This document shows positions 33,678 to 45,752 of a stretch of 64,000 nt of DNA, piece by piece; the stretch's first letter is position 1, and each line of letters begins with the position of its first letter. The notes under the pieces are model-generated. The model made no database searches, was not told where the DNA came from, and saw only the letters and a program-made list of their open reading frames with translations. Origin of the DNA: Alopecurus myosuroides (Eukaryota; Streptophyta; Magnoliopsida; Poales; Poaceae). Where the stretch lies: NCBI GenBank assembly GCA_028641055.1, contig CM054058.1, positions 238,252,187 through 238,316,186 on the forward strand. The letters are read 5' to 3'. The position numbers were made by a program, and so were the translations under genes.

Positions 33678-36243
33678 TTTTTAGTTTTGCAATGTTTTCT
33701 TCTGTTTTCTTTGAGTCAAGGAGTTGTTTACTTCTGTAGCAACTCCTTTCTATCTTTACTTTCTCGTATTTGTTGTGCCAAGTAAAGTCTCTAGTGAAAA
33801 GTTAGTACAAGATTTGGATTTCTGCGTAGGAGCAGATTTTTTATGTCCCCTATTTAATTCGTATAAATTCACAGAAAAATTGAAACTACCTGAAATTTTT
33901 TGTGCATGATCCTCAGCTATTTACGAAACGTTTCTAGTTCTCAGTTTTCTGATCTGAGCAATGTAAGTGCCTCTAAAAAAATCATCTTTACAGACTGTTC
34001 TAGTTTTGATATATTCCGCCTTTTTTACTTTGCATTCTCTCTTTTACTATGTTGACTGGATTTATTTGCTCCATCAAACATCAGTGGTTGTAGATAATGT
34101 TAAAAAATATATTAATAATGCTTGGTTCAAGGGAGAACATGTGAGTTTTTTATTATGCACTAACTCTCTAATGAGAAGTACTTTGAGTTTGGTGCGAAGG
34201 AAGTTTTCAAGGGTCAAGAGAAGAGGATGATATAATGTGATCAAGAAGAGTGAAAAGCCTAAGCTTGGGGGGTTCCCCCGTGGTTCATCCCAGCAAATTT
34301 TAAGAAGACTCAAGCGTCTAACACTGGGTATGTCCAAGGCATCCCCTTCTTCATCGGCAACTTATCAGGTAACTTCTAGTGAAACTATATTTTTATTCGG
34401 TCACGTCATATGCACTTTACTTGGAGCGTCTGGTTTTTCGTTTTGTTTTGCTTTATTTTATTTTCCTTGCTGCAATAAACATAGTTGGAACCCAACATTC
34501 TTGTGTGGGAGAGAGACACGCTCCGCTTTTTCATATGAATTCTCGTATTTCTGTTTATCGTACTCGTATTCTTCATTTTTCTTCTAGCTGATGCAAATCC
34601 TTTTTAGCTCTTGTTTTTCATGCATATCTTATTCAGAGATGTTAGTTCTTGTAGAGTAGTAGTACTTTCTTGTTTCATTGATAAATCATTTGGATTGTTT
34701 TTGTTTAAATAAAATGGTTGGTGTTGGAAAGCAATAAAATATTTCATGCTTATAACGGTGCGAAAAGAAGCTTGTTTAGACTGTGGCTAGACTTTATCAT
34801 GTCATGTTGGATATTATTTTAATTCTATGCTTAGTAGTTATTGATGTAGCATGACTTGTCTCAAATATCTGAGAGTGCTTAATGTGCCATTGAAAGAATC
34901 GTGAGTTGTTTTTATCACATCGAAGCATAATATTGTGGTATTCTCCTTCGAATGTTTTATTTGGTTGACTTGGCGCATGCATACACCATTTTATGACTAC
35001 AAACCAGTCACCTCTAGCCTGTATGATCATTTAGTTTTTCACTTGTAATACCATTTATGCGATTAATAATGTTTTTGTCGATATGCATGATTATGACCAT
35101 TATTGCTCTCTTAATTTGTCGCTCCCAGTCTTTTGCTAGCATCCACCTGTACTGATTATGAGCTCTACTCGTGCATCCGACTCCGAAAAACCAAATTTTG
35201 CCAAATATGTCCACCATACCTACCTATATAAGGTATTTAACCGTCACTCCAAACTAAATTTCTCATGTGCTACCTTTAAAACCTTCAAAATTATACCTGT
35301 TTTGTGCCTCTGTTTTAGCTCATGAGGACGCAGGTAGACGATCTTTATCTCACTTGTTGATTGGACTTTACACATCTAGACTACTGGCACATCCGCTTAT
35401 CCAAATTGATAGAAGATCTAGAAACAGGGCGCCTAGCCCCAAACTTGGTTACTATAAATTCTCTTCACTCTCTTGCTCCTGATTTATCAGTTAAAGCATT
35501 ATTGTGTAAACAAAAGAGAAGAGAATGATCTACTGACCCCAGTAGAAAGGACGTCCTTCAATGGGAGCCGCTCTTGTAAAGTCTAGTTGGCTTGTGAAGT
35601 ACTGTATTGTCTGTTTGCCATTCGATGAAATAGACATACACCTCTCTAAAAAATTGTTTTCAATACCTCTATTTTAATAAAGTAATAAGCGCTGGAACAT
35701 GAGTTAATCCCTGCTTCCCTCTACGAAGGGCCTTTCTTTTACTTTTATCTCGTGTCTTCATCTTCTATCCTTATGCACAATTAAGAGAGCATAGTTGTCA
35801 TTCTGAGTATAATGTGCATCAGTCCCAAAGATTATTATTGATTGATTCATGATATGTTATTACATGTTCTCAAATTATTTGTTTCTAGTCAGCACTTGAA
35901 CTTTGAAGGTGTCCTGGCATTTATGTTTTTCTCTCACTTTTAAGGACAAGCGGAATACCACTTTGCTATGTTTTATTTTTGCTCGAAACAAATGTATAAC
36001 TTTCAAGTGCATTATTATTCATGATCTTTTGTTTGTTACCTTTCATGTTGCAACATGGTTGCTAAGTTTCATTGTTAGAATTATATCTATCATGCCTATG
36101 TTTAGAGTACTATGATCTCAGCTTATAAATTCTTTTACAAATATCATGATCGAGATTATGTTGGTAGCATGTCACCTCAGAAATTATTTTGTTTTTATCG
36201 TTTTACCTACTCGAGGACGAGTCGAACTAAGCTTGGGGCTGCT
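33678..36243 (+). other. 3' internal region of the non-autonomous Gypsy element
   Basis: Resumes after the CCAGG target duplication. Non-coding. Around 34258-34370 it has the AAGCTTGGGGGGTTCCCCCG / GGCATCCCCTTCTTCATCGG blocks seen near the 3' side of Triticeae Sabrina/Fatima-like elements. It ends in CGAGGACGAGTCGAACTAAG and the polypurine tract near 36230-36243. Confidence 0.6.
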
Positions 36244-37752
36244 TGATACGTCTCAAACGTATCTATAATTTTTTATGTTCCATGTTGTTTTCATGCCATT
36301 TGCTACATGTTTTCCATACACTTTATATCATTTTTATGGATTTCCTGGGACTAACCTATTAACAAGATGCCACAGAGCCAATTCCTGTTTTCTGCTGTTT
36401 TTTGTTTCAGAAAAGTTGTTCTAGAAATATTCTCGGAATTGGACGAAACAAAATCACAGGGTCTTATTTTTCTGTCACGTACACGGAGTCTGGAGGGGGG
36501 CCCTGGAGCCACCACATTATAGGGTGGCGCGCCCCCTGGCCACGCCACTAGGTGGTGTGGGCCCCTCGGGTGCCCACCGACATCGTCCTTTCGCCTATAT
36601 AAGCTCCTCCTCGGATTAACCCTAAATACCCGAGCCTCCAGCCACGAAAAGTTTTGTAGCCGCCGTCATCGTCAACCCTAGTTCGGGAGGGTTCTGAAGC
36701 TCTCCTCGGCACCCTGCCGGGAGGGGAAATCATCACCGGATGGCTCTACATTGCCATGCCTGCCTCCGGAGTGATGCATGAGTAGTTTATCCTTGTACTA
36801 CGGGTCCATATCGGTAACTATATGGTTGTATTCTCCTCTTTATGCCACCATGTTTAGATCTTGTGAGCTTCCTAACATGATCAAGATCATCTATCTGTAA
36901 TGCTATATGTTGTGTTTGCTAGGATCCGATGAATATTGAATGCTATGTCAAGTTGATTATCAATCGATCATGTTTATGTTATTTATAATCTTGCATGCTC
37001 TCCGTTACTAGTAGATGCTCTGGCCAAGTTGATGCTTGTAACTCCAAGAGGGAGTATTTATGCTCGATAGTGGGTTCATTCCTCCTTTTCATCTGTGCTC
37101 GGGTGACAGAAAATTGATAGACGATGGATGTGCTATTGCCATTAGGGAAAAAACAATAATGTTTTCATTGTTTATATTACACACTTTACTTAAGGCAATA
37201 ACCTGTTGCGTACAACTTAATACCCGAAGTCTGATTGGATTATGTTCTGAGGGTGGATTATTAGTCAGAGATGCAATTGGTGTTGTAATGCCTGCATGAA
37301 TCTCATAGTAATCATCATGTCTTGCATATGCACTACGGTGCGGTGTTTATTTCTGTCAATTGTCCAACTTTAATGTGTTTACCCAGCATGTTATCTGTCT
37401 GTTTTGGAGAGACACCACTAGTAAACTGTGGAACCCTGTCTATTCTTTTACACTGATAATACAACCACTGCAAGCACTGTTCTTTTTACTGCAATCATTG
37501 TTTTCTTTTCATTCACTACAAACAAGTATTGTTTTCCACATTATACATCTAATCCTTTGTGTTAGAAAACCCGGTGAGATTGACAACCTCACTGTTTCAT
37601 TGGGGCAAAGTATCTTGATTGTGTTGTGTGTAGATTCCATATTGCTGCTGAGCCTGATAGTGCATCCTGCCACCTTCAGAAGTGATTTCTTTCTCCTACT
37701 GGTCTGACTAAACCTTGGTTTCTTACTGAGGGCAAACTTGCTATTGTACTCT
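36244..37752 (+). repeat. 3' LTR of the non-autonomous Gypsy element, end truncated
   Basis: Matches 16128-16563 plus 21524-22645. TATATAAG at 36596-36603. Homology to the 5' LTR stops at GTACTCT (37752), about 55-60 bp short of the LTR end, and LINE sequence resumes at 37753. Confidence 0.8.
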
Positions 37753-38537
37753 AACAGCAGTCCAACCTAGTTTAGCCAGTGCACACGAGAAAAAGATGTG
37801 GGACGTGTCCTCAGGTTCCCCGCATAAAGCACACCCTCCATTGGAGGGACCCCGATGCGAGCAAAGAGCTAAGCACGTCGGTAGCCGATTGAGGGCCAAT
37901 TTCTAGGTGAAGATCTTGATTTTTAGCTGTAGTCTAGTGGCCCATAAGTCATTACAGTGCACAATAGTCAACCCTTGCGAAAGTTACTTTTACAACGAGG
38001 CTACCAAAAAAATTCCAGACGGCTCCAGGGCCCATCTAATCATGTCATGGCCTTGCTGAATGCCTCGATCAGCTAACTCCACGTTCAAAGAAACCCATTG
38101 AACAGAGCAGGCCGTGTCAAAGGTGCGTCTAAATCTGAGGCCCTCCACCTCGAAGGCCTCAGCCACCAGGATGGCAGGGTTGGCGCAAATGGCAAAGAGC
38201 TGGGGGAACCGGTCGCACAAGGGTCCCTCCCCCACCCACCAATCATACCAAAAGTGGGTATGCCCCCCATTTCTCACAGAATGTTTCGCCCCAAGGTTGA
38301 ACATGTGTTTTATTTTGTGTAGACTCTGCCAAAACTGCGAACCCCCATGTGAGGGCGGTGCAAAGATATCGTCGGCCTCGGGGTATTTGGCCCTAATCAC
38401 CTGGTGCCAAATGGAAGAGTCATCTTGGAACAACTTCCATACCCAATTCGGCAACAACTCTATGTTCATGTTTTTAGTGTTAGTGAGCCCAAGAGCCCCA
38501 TAGTCCTTAGGGTGGCACACCGCGAGCCAGTTGACCA
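37753..38537 (-). pseudogene. LINE ORF2: zf-RVT region
   Basis: Minus-strand frame 38537-37990 (182 codons, from MVNWLAVCHPKDYGALGL) reads through YDWWVGEGPLCDRFPQLF and RWALEPSGIF, typical of the region after the RT in plant L1 elements. After a frame break the zinc-finger-like CALCGEPEDTSHIFFSCALA is legible to 37753, where the Gypsy insertion begins. Confidence 0.8.
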
Positions 38538-38599
38538 TATGATATTTATGCTTGGGGCCAGATCCTTCTCAAAGGAAACGACCCCGGATTGAGTCGAAC

Positions 38600-39993
38600 T
38601 TCGCATGAACCCCATCCTACAGGAGAAACAACCCCATAGCAAATGTGGGGAGAGCCTCAAGACAAGCATTGGACAGGATAAGCCTTCCTCCTGAGGAGAG
38701 CATCCTGCCCATCCAAACCTCCACTTTACTCACCAACTTGGTCATGAGAAAGTTCCATTGCTCAACATTCAACTTTTTATCCGACATAGGAAGACCTAGG
38801 TACATAAAAGGGAACGATCCCAGTTTGCAGTTAAGCATGTTCGCAACTCTTTTCTGCTCTTGCGGCAGTTGATCAAGCACGAACACCTCGCTTTTGTGGA
38901 AGTTAATTTTTAGGCCTGGCATGTTTTCGAAGGAGAGCAAAAGGAACTTCAGATTAGAAATTTTCAAATCATTGTTCTGGATCAGAGTAAGGGTGTCGTC
39001 CGCGTATTGCAAGTGCGAGATCCCCCTGGGATGAAATGCGGAACGACCCCTCGAATATGACCAGCCGCGTTGGCAGCTAAGATCACAGCAGATAGCGCCT
39101 CTACCATGAAATTGAATAGGATTGGCGAGAGGGGGTCCCCTTGACACACCCTCGCTTATTCCGAAAATACAGGACAATCTCTCCGTTAATCGAGATTGCC
39201 GTTTGACCTCCCGAGATCAACTGATCGATTATGTGGATGAACCCTGCGTCGAACCCTTTCCGACGCATCACTCTAAGAAGAAACAACCACTTTACTCGGT
39301 CATATTACTTCTCGAAGTCAATTTTCAGCAGCACGCCCCAGTGCCTTAGATTTCAGTTCGTGGAGAATTTCAAGAAACGCTAGCGCCCCGTCTAGGATAT
39401 ATCGCCCTTTCAGAAAAGCCGTCTGGGTAGGGCTGATGACCCTGTTCGCCACCGGGTCAAGCTTGGACACAAAGGCTTTGGAAATTAATTTGAAAATCAC
39501 ATTGATTAGAGCTATGGGTCTGAACTGGGAGATAAGGTCCACCCCCCGACACCTTAGGGATAAGCGAAAGCACCCCGAAGTTCAGTCTTGACACGTCAAT
39601 CCTTCCCAGAATGAAGTCATTAAGCAGATGCAGCACCCCCCAGCTTGCAAAGGGGCCAGCAGTTTTTAAAGAAGTCCATCGGAAACCCGTCCGAGCTAGA
39701 CGCTGTATTTGCTTTCATGTCCCAAACCACCGCCTCAAGCTCAGATTCGGAGAAGGTGAGTAGAAACCCTAGCCAAACCAGACCAAGTACCCGGGGCAAC
39801 CTCAAGATGCCGAGGGGCCTCCGTTTCCCAGTATCTCCCGATAGAAATCATACACATGCTCCTGAATCAGCCATGGGTCACTAATAGGGCCAGAGGGAGA
39901 TTGCAGCGAAGAGATGATACACTTTCTTCTGCGACCATTCGCCACAACATGGAAATACGCCGTGTTGGCGTCCCCCTCAAGGGCCCAACGCAC
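38600..39993 (-). pseudogene. LINE ORF2: reverse transcriptase domain
   Basis: Frames 39542-39318 (MDLISQFRPIALINVIFKLI, TQTAFLKGRYILDG), 39286-39101 and 39177-38617 together give the RT. GDPLSPILFNFMVEALSAVI is encoded near 39060-39140 and the catalytic LQYADDTLTL near 39000, followed by FMYLGLPMSDKKLN and LSSGGRLILSNACLEALP. The preceding frames (39993-39620) are the linker between endonuclease and RT. At least four frame changes. Confidence 0.85.
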
Positions 39994-40014
39994 CCTCCCC
40001 CGTTGGCGCTAGTA

Positions 40015-41028
40015 TTATTCTTCCACCCTGAAAATGTTCAGTAGTTGATCCTCTAAGTGGTATCGGAAGACCCATTCTTCCTCCTCCAACCCTTCAACAT
40101 CTGCCTTAGCGTCAAGCGTAGCAATTTGGGCCAGCAACGCAGACTTGTAGGAACTGGCCTCCGTCCCCATGTTACAGCTCCATCCTCGTAGATACTGTCT
40201 TACGCCACTTGACATGTGCTTCCACCAGTCCACAATGTCCGGGCCCGAGGCCTGAGCCATTAGTCTAAGCCACTAGGAATACAACAGAGCAGGGAAGGAT
40301 TGAATCTCGAACCATCCTAGTTTGAAGAAGAAACGATTGCTTCTAGGAGGAGCATCCCCTCCCCCATTGAAAATCAGAGGCGTATGGTCCGAGCCCAAGA
40401 TCTGTTCCGCCGAGAGAGTAGCAAGAGGGAAAAGGGCATCGAGCTCTGGAGCTAGAAAAACCCTATCTAAGACACAACGCACTGGAGCTTGCTGTTTATT
40501 TGACCACGTATACCTCGCGCCCGTACGAGGTATGTCAGTTAGCGCCCATTCTGCAATACTATTATTGAACATCTTAACACGAGGCCAATTGATCCTCTCA
40601 TTATTTTTGTCTTCGGCCCCCCGAAGCAGGTTGAAATCCCCTCCCATGAGGATCGGGTGGCGACAAGCTGCCACTTTGACAAAAATTTCAGAAAGAAACG
40701 CCGGGGAGAAAGCGTGGTTGGCAGGTCCATAGATCCCAATTAGGGTGAGGTTTCTCTGAAGAGCTCTGTGCATGCCGTTAACGCTGAGGAAAAACTGGCC
40801 TCTATCCACACTCTCTACCTCAAAGGTATTGTCCTTCAAGCCTAACAGCATGCCGTCCGAGCGACCCGACGCAGGCAGCCAACACCAAAAAAACTTCTCC
40901 TCCACCTCGAGAGCTTGCGGCTCAAAATCTGTGAACTCTTGTTTGATCGTTTCTTGCAGCACGATGACGTCAATGCGATGCTTGCGCAATAGTTCCAAAA
41001 TAGGATCCGCATTAAAAACATGTACCAT
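40015..41028 (-). pseudogene. LINE ORF2: AP endonuclease domain
   Basis: Frame 41028-40273 (251 codons) is an exonuclease-endonuclease-phosphatase domain: IDVIVLQETIKQ (metal-binding Glu), LTLIGIYGPAN, HPILMGGDFNLLRGAEDKNN, ARYTWSNKQ, CVLDRVFLAPE and the terminal GSDHTPLIF with the catalytic Asp-His. This is the nicking enzyme for target-primed reverse transcription. The frame 40260-40015 continues toward the RT. The true N-terminus is upstream in another frame. Confidence 0.85.
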
Positions 41029-43592
41029 TGGCCTGTGCTTGGCGGGCTAATGGGCACCGCCCCTGTGGCACCACTGATTTTGCTCGTCTACACCAGGAAG
41101 TGGCCGCTGTCACCTGCACACTACCCGCCCCCACGGGGGCCTCAACACTGCAAACGCCTACAGGTGGGCTCAAACGCTCATCGGCCACCTCTGCCCGAGG
41201 TGGCACACTCTGAACCCCCGCTTGCTGGTCTTCCACATCTAGATGCCGTGGTCTGTCCCTCGACATACCCACCGCCTGGTCGAGGCCAACCTCCCCGGCC
41301 AACCTAGACAGACTCGGCTCTACCCTTGTTACCGCTTGACGAGCCAATTCTTTTTCCTGTGCCAGCTCCCTTTCAACTTTGTCTCGTTCTTGCGCGAGAG
41401 CAGCTTGGGACAGTTCATTCACCCTTAACAACGAGAGATTCTCCTCCGGCGTGCCAGCCGCCGAAGAGAACACAATGCAACTATCTGTCGCAACCGAGAG
41501 AAGATGTGCATCAGGAAGATCTTGCAGAATCGAGAAGACGGGATCAAGAGTGGTACCTAGAGTTAGCTTCTTGCTTGAGGGCGCACGCTTCTCAGCTGTG
41601 AGGCGCACCACATGGTCCAGCATCGAGTCCTCCATCGCGCCAGTCTCCCTCAAGCTCTTCTTCACCACTCCACCACTGCGTCTTTGGAGCGGAGGCCACG
41701 AGCCACCGGCACAGTGAGAGCTAGGACCATCGGAGCAGTCCAGAGGCTGCCCAGCACCACCGATGGCGATAGCGCCAGGCACCCCGAGTCTTGGGAGTCC
41801 AACACCACCGCCTCCACCTCCTCGTGGGCATGCACCCGAGTAGGTCTGTCATGGTTCTTTTTTCTTTGCCGATCCCTCTCCTTCGCAGAGCTCGCCTCCA
41901 GCTCCAGCGTCGAGGAACCCAAGACAACACCCGTGGGGGCCGACAAGTCCAGCTTTCTGATCTTGGACAGAGCAGCATCACCCCTTGCTGCTGGCGCCAA
42001 CCTGGCAGAGGAGATATCAACAACAGCCGAGGGGGAGATGAGCAACATCTCGCTAGCCGTGGACGGTGGGGGTGCCTCCGAACATACCTCCAACTGGGAA
42101 GCAGCCACCAGCGAACCCAACGTCTGGAACACGTCTCCTTCTTCGGTCAGGTGCGACCCGTACTGGTTGAACATGGTCTTCGGCAGGCGGGGGGTTACCA
42201 CAGGCACAAAGCAGAGGAGGGACGCATGGTCACCGGCTCCGAGGCCGCTCCCACAGCCACAGACAGCCCGAGCGCCACCCCCGACGCTCTCTCCGTCAGT
42301 TGCTCCCTAGGCTCAGCAGGAGCACCTTGTCCCGGGAGATACTTGTCCCTAGCTTTCTCCCGCTCCCGGGACTTGTGACTATCCCAATCATCACCCTCAT
42401 CCTCAGAACTTGGAAGGGTATCATCATCATGGTCATCCTCTCCCTCATTGTGTCGGGGAGACAGGGGCGGGGAGGGCTCTTTGTTCTTGCCTTCAGGTTC
42501 CCTCTCAACCGGGATCTTGTAGCCTTGAAGGTTCACAAACAGAGTGATCAAGGGTTTCAGGACCACTGAGGAGCGACACACAAACTGCATCTGAATCGGA
42601 GCCCTGTCAATCTCCATAGAGGATTCATCCATTGCCAACGGAACACCAAGTTTGACCCACAACACCTCCAGCTTCTCCGAAGCACGAGGGTCCCCAACCC
42701 CTTCCGATACCACCGCGCGAAACTCCGACATAGGCAGCACCAACCCGCACCCACGAGTGGCCATTTGCAGGAGCTCCCGAGAAGGAATGACAAGGGAAAA
42801 CTCTGTTGTGCTGAGTTGGTGGACTTGCTAGTTCCAATTCTCGTCCGCTAACTGCTTAAACTCCTCTTCTACTTCTTCCACAAATAAGTTTCCTTTTTCG
42901 ATAACCACAGTAGCAGCATTGGCCGCCGGCTTGGTGAGCTTGTCTGCCGGGATCGAGAGATGGAAGAAGCCCCTGCCCTCATTCCCAAAGCCGACCCACG
43001 ACGGCTTCTTCAGCGCCCCCCAGGACACATGACAGACAAATGACCCTTGGTCTCGCAGTTTACACAATACGGCCCCTCCATACATGCGGCTTGGTAGTGC
43101 CCTGGCTGTCCACACTTAAAGCAAGTGATCTTCGAAGCATCAGCCACACCCGATGAAGTCCCCCCCCACCGGTGTGGAATTGGAACCAGAAACCCTACGG
43201 TTTGACCTCGGACCAGTCCGCCCAAAGTCGCGTCCCCAAGCAAATGGCGGGATCTAGATCTGGGCGGGCAGACGGTCCTCCTCCCACCGGTCATCTTCCC
43301 TCTTCTTCGCTTGCATAGCATCCCTCTCACGCTGCAGACGCCTCGCAGCTTCCAAGTCGCGGACCAGCCGATGGCGGAGGTCGACGTTCTGGCCACGGTC
43401 CCCACCGCGACCAAACTCTTCGAAGTTCTTATTTCCACGTCTCTCTCGGTCGTGGCGATCGCGCTCTACCGAGACGAGGAACGGCCCCGTCGCACCCGAG
43501 GAATAGGAAGGGGGAATGACGAGTCGCTTGGCGCGGTTGCGGTGGCGGCTGATGTCGAGGGCAGAAGCAGGAAAACCTAATGAGCGGTCTGT
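41012..43592 (-). pseudogene. LINE ORF1: RNA-binding protein with CCHC knuckles, broken
   Basis: Several minus-strand frames follow one another: 43604-43254 (acidic/basic start, RDRHDRERRGNKNFEEFG), 43438-43010 with two CCHC knuckles (CFKCGQPGHYQAAC and CVNCETKGHLSVMC), 42764-42195 (DUF4283-like, then the acidic SPRHNEGEDDHDDDTLPSSE), and 42207-41662 with 41782-41012 (Ala/Glu-rich). Together this matches plant LINE ORF1, which coats the RNA. Frame changes occur about every 300-500 bp. Confidence 0.7.
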
Positions 43593-43607
43593 CCTGCTAC
43601 ACACTTT

Positions 43608-43923
43608 GTACTTTGGATCACCACCAACAAGCCTTGTGCTTTCTTTTTCCCAGTCAGTGCTACTACATGGAAGTTCACTTTTTTCTAACTCTTAGAGAAT
43701 GCATATGTACCTCCATCAGTTGAGCCTACCCGATAGTGACAAAACAGATGAAGAGAACACCATGTTCTGAACAATGTTGCCATGGCACCAGAACGGATGA
43801 GATTTATTTCAGCATAGGACTTAAATGTTCTTGAGAAACTTCTTATGTACGTTTATGGACCAAGCAAACAAAAGAAATGGAGGACCATGGCTTGTTCACG
43901 ACGGTTCAATCTATTTCTTGAAT
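43608..43923 (+). other. Host sequence between LINE and Copia insertions; possible exon pieces
   Basis: Resumes the sequence interrupted at 15593. Possible exon at about 43683-43730 after the acceptor CTAACTCTTAG. A second possible exon has NGGPWLVHDGSIYFLNAS legible at 43871-43925. It would end just beyond the Copia site at CTAAAA|GTGAGT, the donor being found at 53291-53300 and in the second copy. The protein is not recognised. Confidence 0.3.
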
Positions 43924-43928
43924 GCTTC

Positions 43929-44061
43929 TGTTGGGGAATTGGGAAATGGCAACTAGTATTCATAGGTGGCCAAAGACCAATATATCTACATGTGTGTCAA
44001 AGTGCAGGAAACCCCTTATACAATGGAGATATACAGATATGCGGGTTATATATCTCTAACA
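43929..44061 (-). repeat. 3' LTR of the Copia element
   Basis: 133 bp, TG...CA, about 85% similar by eye to the 5' LTRs at 53159 and 57630. Confidence 0.85.
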
Positions 44062-44084
44062 CCTCCCTCCTCAAACTCATGGTG

Positions 44085-44874
44085 GGTCAACAAAACTGAG
44101 TTTGGAGAGAAAGAACTCATGTTGTGCTCTAGTCTAGGCCTTCGTGAAGAAATCCGTTAATTGTAACTCGCAAGGCACATACTGAAGAGTGAGAATCTGA
44201 TCCTGCATAGCAGCACGGACAAAGGAGTCATCTACACCGATGTGCTTGGTGGGCTCAGGCTTCACAAGGTCACGCGTAATGCTGATATCACCTGTGTTGT
44301 CTGACAATAAGGGAGTTGGTGTAGCAACAGACATACCAAAATCCTCTATTAACCAGTGTAACCAAGTCACCTTAGTCGTCAAAAGAGTCATCGCTCACAA
44401 CTCAGCCTCTGCACTCGAACGAGAAACTGCAGTCTATTTTTTTTTGTCTTTCGGGTAATGAGAGAACCGCCAAGGAAAACACAGTAAGCCGAGAGTGATC
44501 GGTGATCCTAAATATCACTAGCTCATGTAGCATCAGAGTAGGCCTAGAGCTGCAAGGAGCTAGAGAGAGGGAAGAAGAGACGATGAGAGATCGTGCCACG
44601 AAGATAGCGCAGAACATGGAGGAGATGACCGTAGTGAACCGAGGTGGGAGCAGAAACGAACTGACTCGGAATATGGACATTATAGGAAATATCTGGACGA
44701 GTGACAACTAAATCGACAAGACTCCCAACAAGATGGCAATAGCGTGTGAAATCAGCAAGAGGATCGCCATCACAGACACGAACACGGACGTTGAGCTTCA
44801 TAGCTATCTCAACTGTGCGCTCATCACCGTTAGCGGCACGAGCAAGAAGATCCTAGATGTACTTTTCTTGGGAG
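44085..44874 (-). pseudogene. Copia RT end and RNase H
   Basis: From 44874 on the minus strand: FYISQEKYI, then frame 44801-44544 (DPLADFTRYCHLVGSLVDLV, TRPDISYNVHIPSQFVSAPT, HLLHVLRYLRGTISHRLFF), a frame break, and frame 44391-44134 with LLSDNTGDISITRDLVK, EPTKHIGVDDSFVRAAM and QYVPCELQLTDFFTKA. This is the end of RT and the RNase H of Copia pol. It continues exactly from the residue where the protein at 49123 was interrupted by the MULE. Confidence 0.85.
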
Positions 44875-45039
44875 ATGTAGAAAGGGTTTTTATCAATTTT
44901 GCCACTATGAACAAATCCATACTCAGAAACACCATTTGACCAATCAAATACTCAAAAATGCCACCGCTCCATTAGTGCACAATCAGTTTTGCAATTCTGG
45001 CAAGCACACCGTTAAATAGGGATGCTAGCTTACTGTCAC

Positions 45040-45540
45040 CCATGGGCATGGTCGAAATTCTGACAGCCCACGGGTGCCTTGTCGGAATGGAGCATCATCG
45101 GAACCAAGCAGAGAGAAAAGAGAATGCTCATGCCGCCATCGGAGAGGAAATGAAGAGAGCAGCGGCGCCGCCGCCAAACTCCAGACCCGTCCGCCCCCAC
45201 CGCCACCACCGGCCGGACCGCCCGCAGCCGGCGGCCGCGTGACCGCCACCTCCGCCGATCCACCACGGCCCGCGGCCATCCCTCTAAGTCCGGCAGTATT
45301 TCTTCTCCGGCAACGGTAGACCCCCACCCCCACACCCACCGTTAAGTTGCTTCCAAGTGTCCGTCGGTGCCGGCGCCACCGCCTCCGGCTTGGTCCATCC
45401 TCGACGTCGTCGTCTCCACCGTGGCCGGCTGCGGCGTCACCGGCTCCGACTCAGTTGCGGTCGCTGGCCTCCGCTCTTCATTGTGTCGCGAGACTGTGAG
45501 ATGGAAGAAGAAGAGAATCAAGGCTGGTTCGCGTGAATAG
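45040..45540. other. GC-rich, exon-like interior segment of the MULE
   Basis: Several overlapping Pro/Ala/Gly/Arg-rich frames on both strands (such as 45042-45242 + and 45335-45036 -) with no recognisable domain. The GC content contrasts with the AT-rich ends, as expected for captured host exons. No function proposed. Confidence 0.35.
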
Positions 45541-45752
45541 ATAAGGCAAGAGAGAGAGACACGAACGGTTCAGGCAGATAAAAAATAGGGGAGAGAGAGT
45601 AGATCCCACTAGGCCCCGCGCGTAGTGCACACTCGTCACCATGCCCACGGTCAACCTGAAAGGAGATCCCCTGCATACCCGGTCGGTTCACTACAATTTA
45701 ACCCAAATCGGCCTGAAAATCTCATCTTCCAATCGCTCGCGAAAACTTCCGC

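Larger units (their letters stand above)
16128..37752 (+). mobile_element. Non-autonomous Gypsy-type LTR element carrying nested elements
   Basis: LTR copies begin TGAGACGTCTCAAACGTATC at 16128 and TGATACGTCTCAAACGTATC at 36244. The 5' LTR ends near 22696, followed by the PBS TGGCGCCGTTGCCGGGGA (22708), typical of Triticeae Athila/Sabrina-like Gypsy elements. The 3' LTR is preceded by the conserved tract around AAGCTTGGGGCTGC (36230-36243). Without nested insertions the element is about 6.6 kb and has no gag-pol. The 3' LTR lacks roughly the last 60 bp found in the 5' LTR, so its outer target duplication cannot be read cleanly. Confidence 0.8.
15609..43592 (-). mobile_element. Full-length LINE (L1-like), split by a 21.6-kb nested insertion
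   Basis: The 15-bp duplication CCTGCTACACACTTT occurs exactly at 15594-15608 and 43593-43607. Inside it, on the minus strand, come an ORF1-like region with CCHC knuckles (43.6-41.0 kb), an endonuclease (41.0-40.3), a reverse transcriptase (39.5-38.6), a zf-RVT region (to 37753) and, after the Gypsy insertion, the last coding part, 3' UTR and poly(A) (16127-15609; oligo-T on the plus strand). Removing the insertion leaves about 6.4 kb, the normal length of a plant L1. Numerous frameshifts make it inactive. Confidence 0.85.

Noticed and set aside
41612..42378. Long plus-strand frames over LINE ORF1
   Set aside because: Antisense shadows of the GC-rich LINE ORF1; no protein similarity.
45042..45335. 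Real gene in the GC-rich MULE segment
   Set aside because: Frames on both strands of similar length, no start context or domain; kept only as a possible captured segment.
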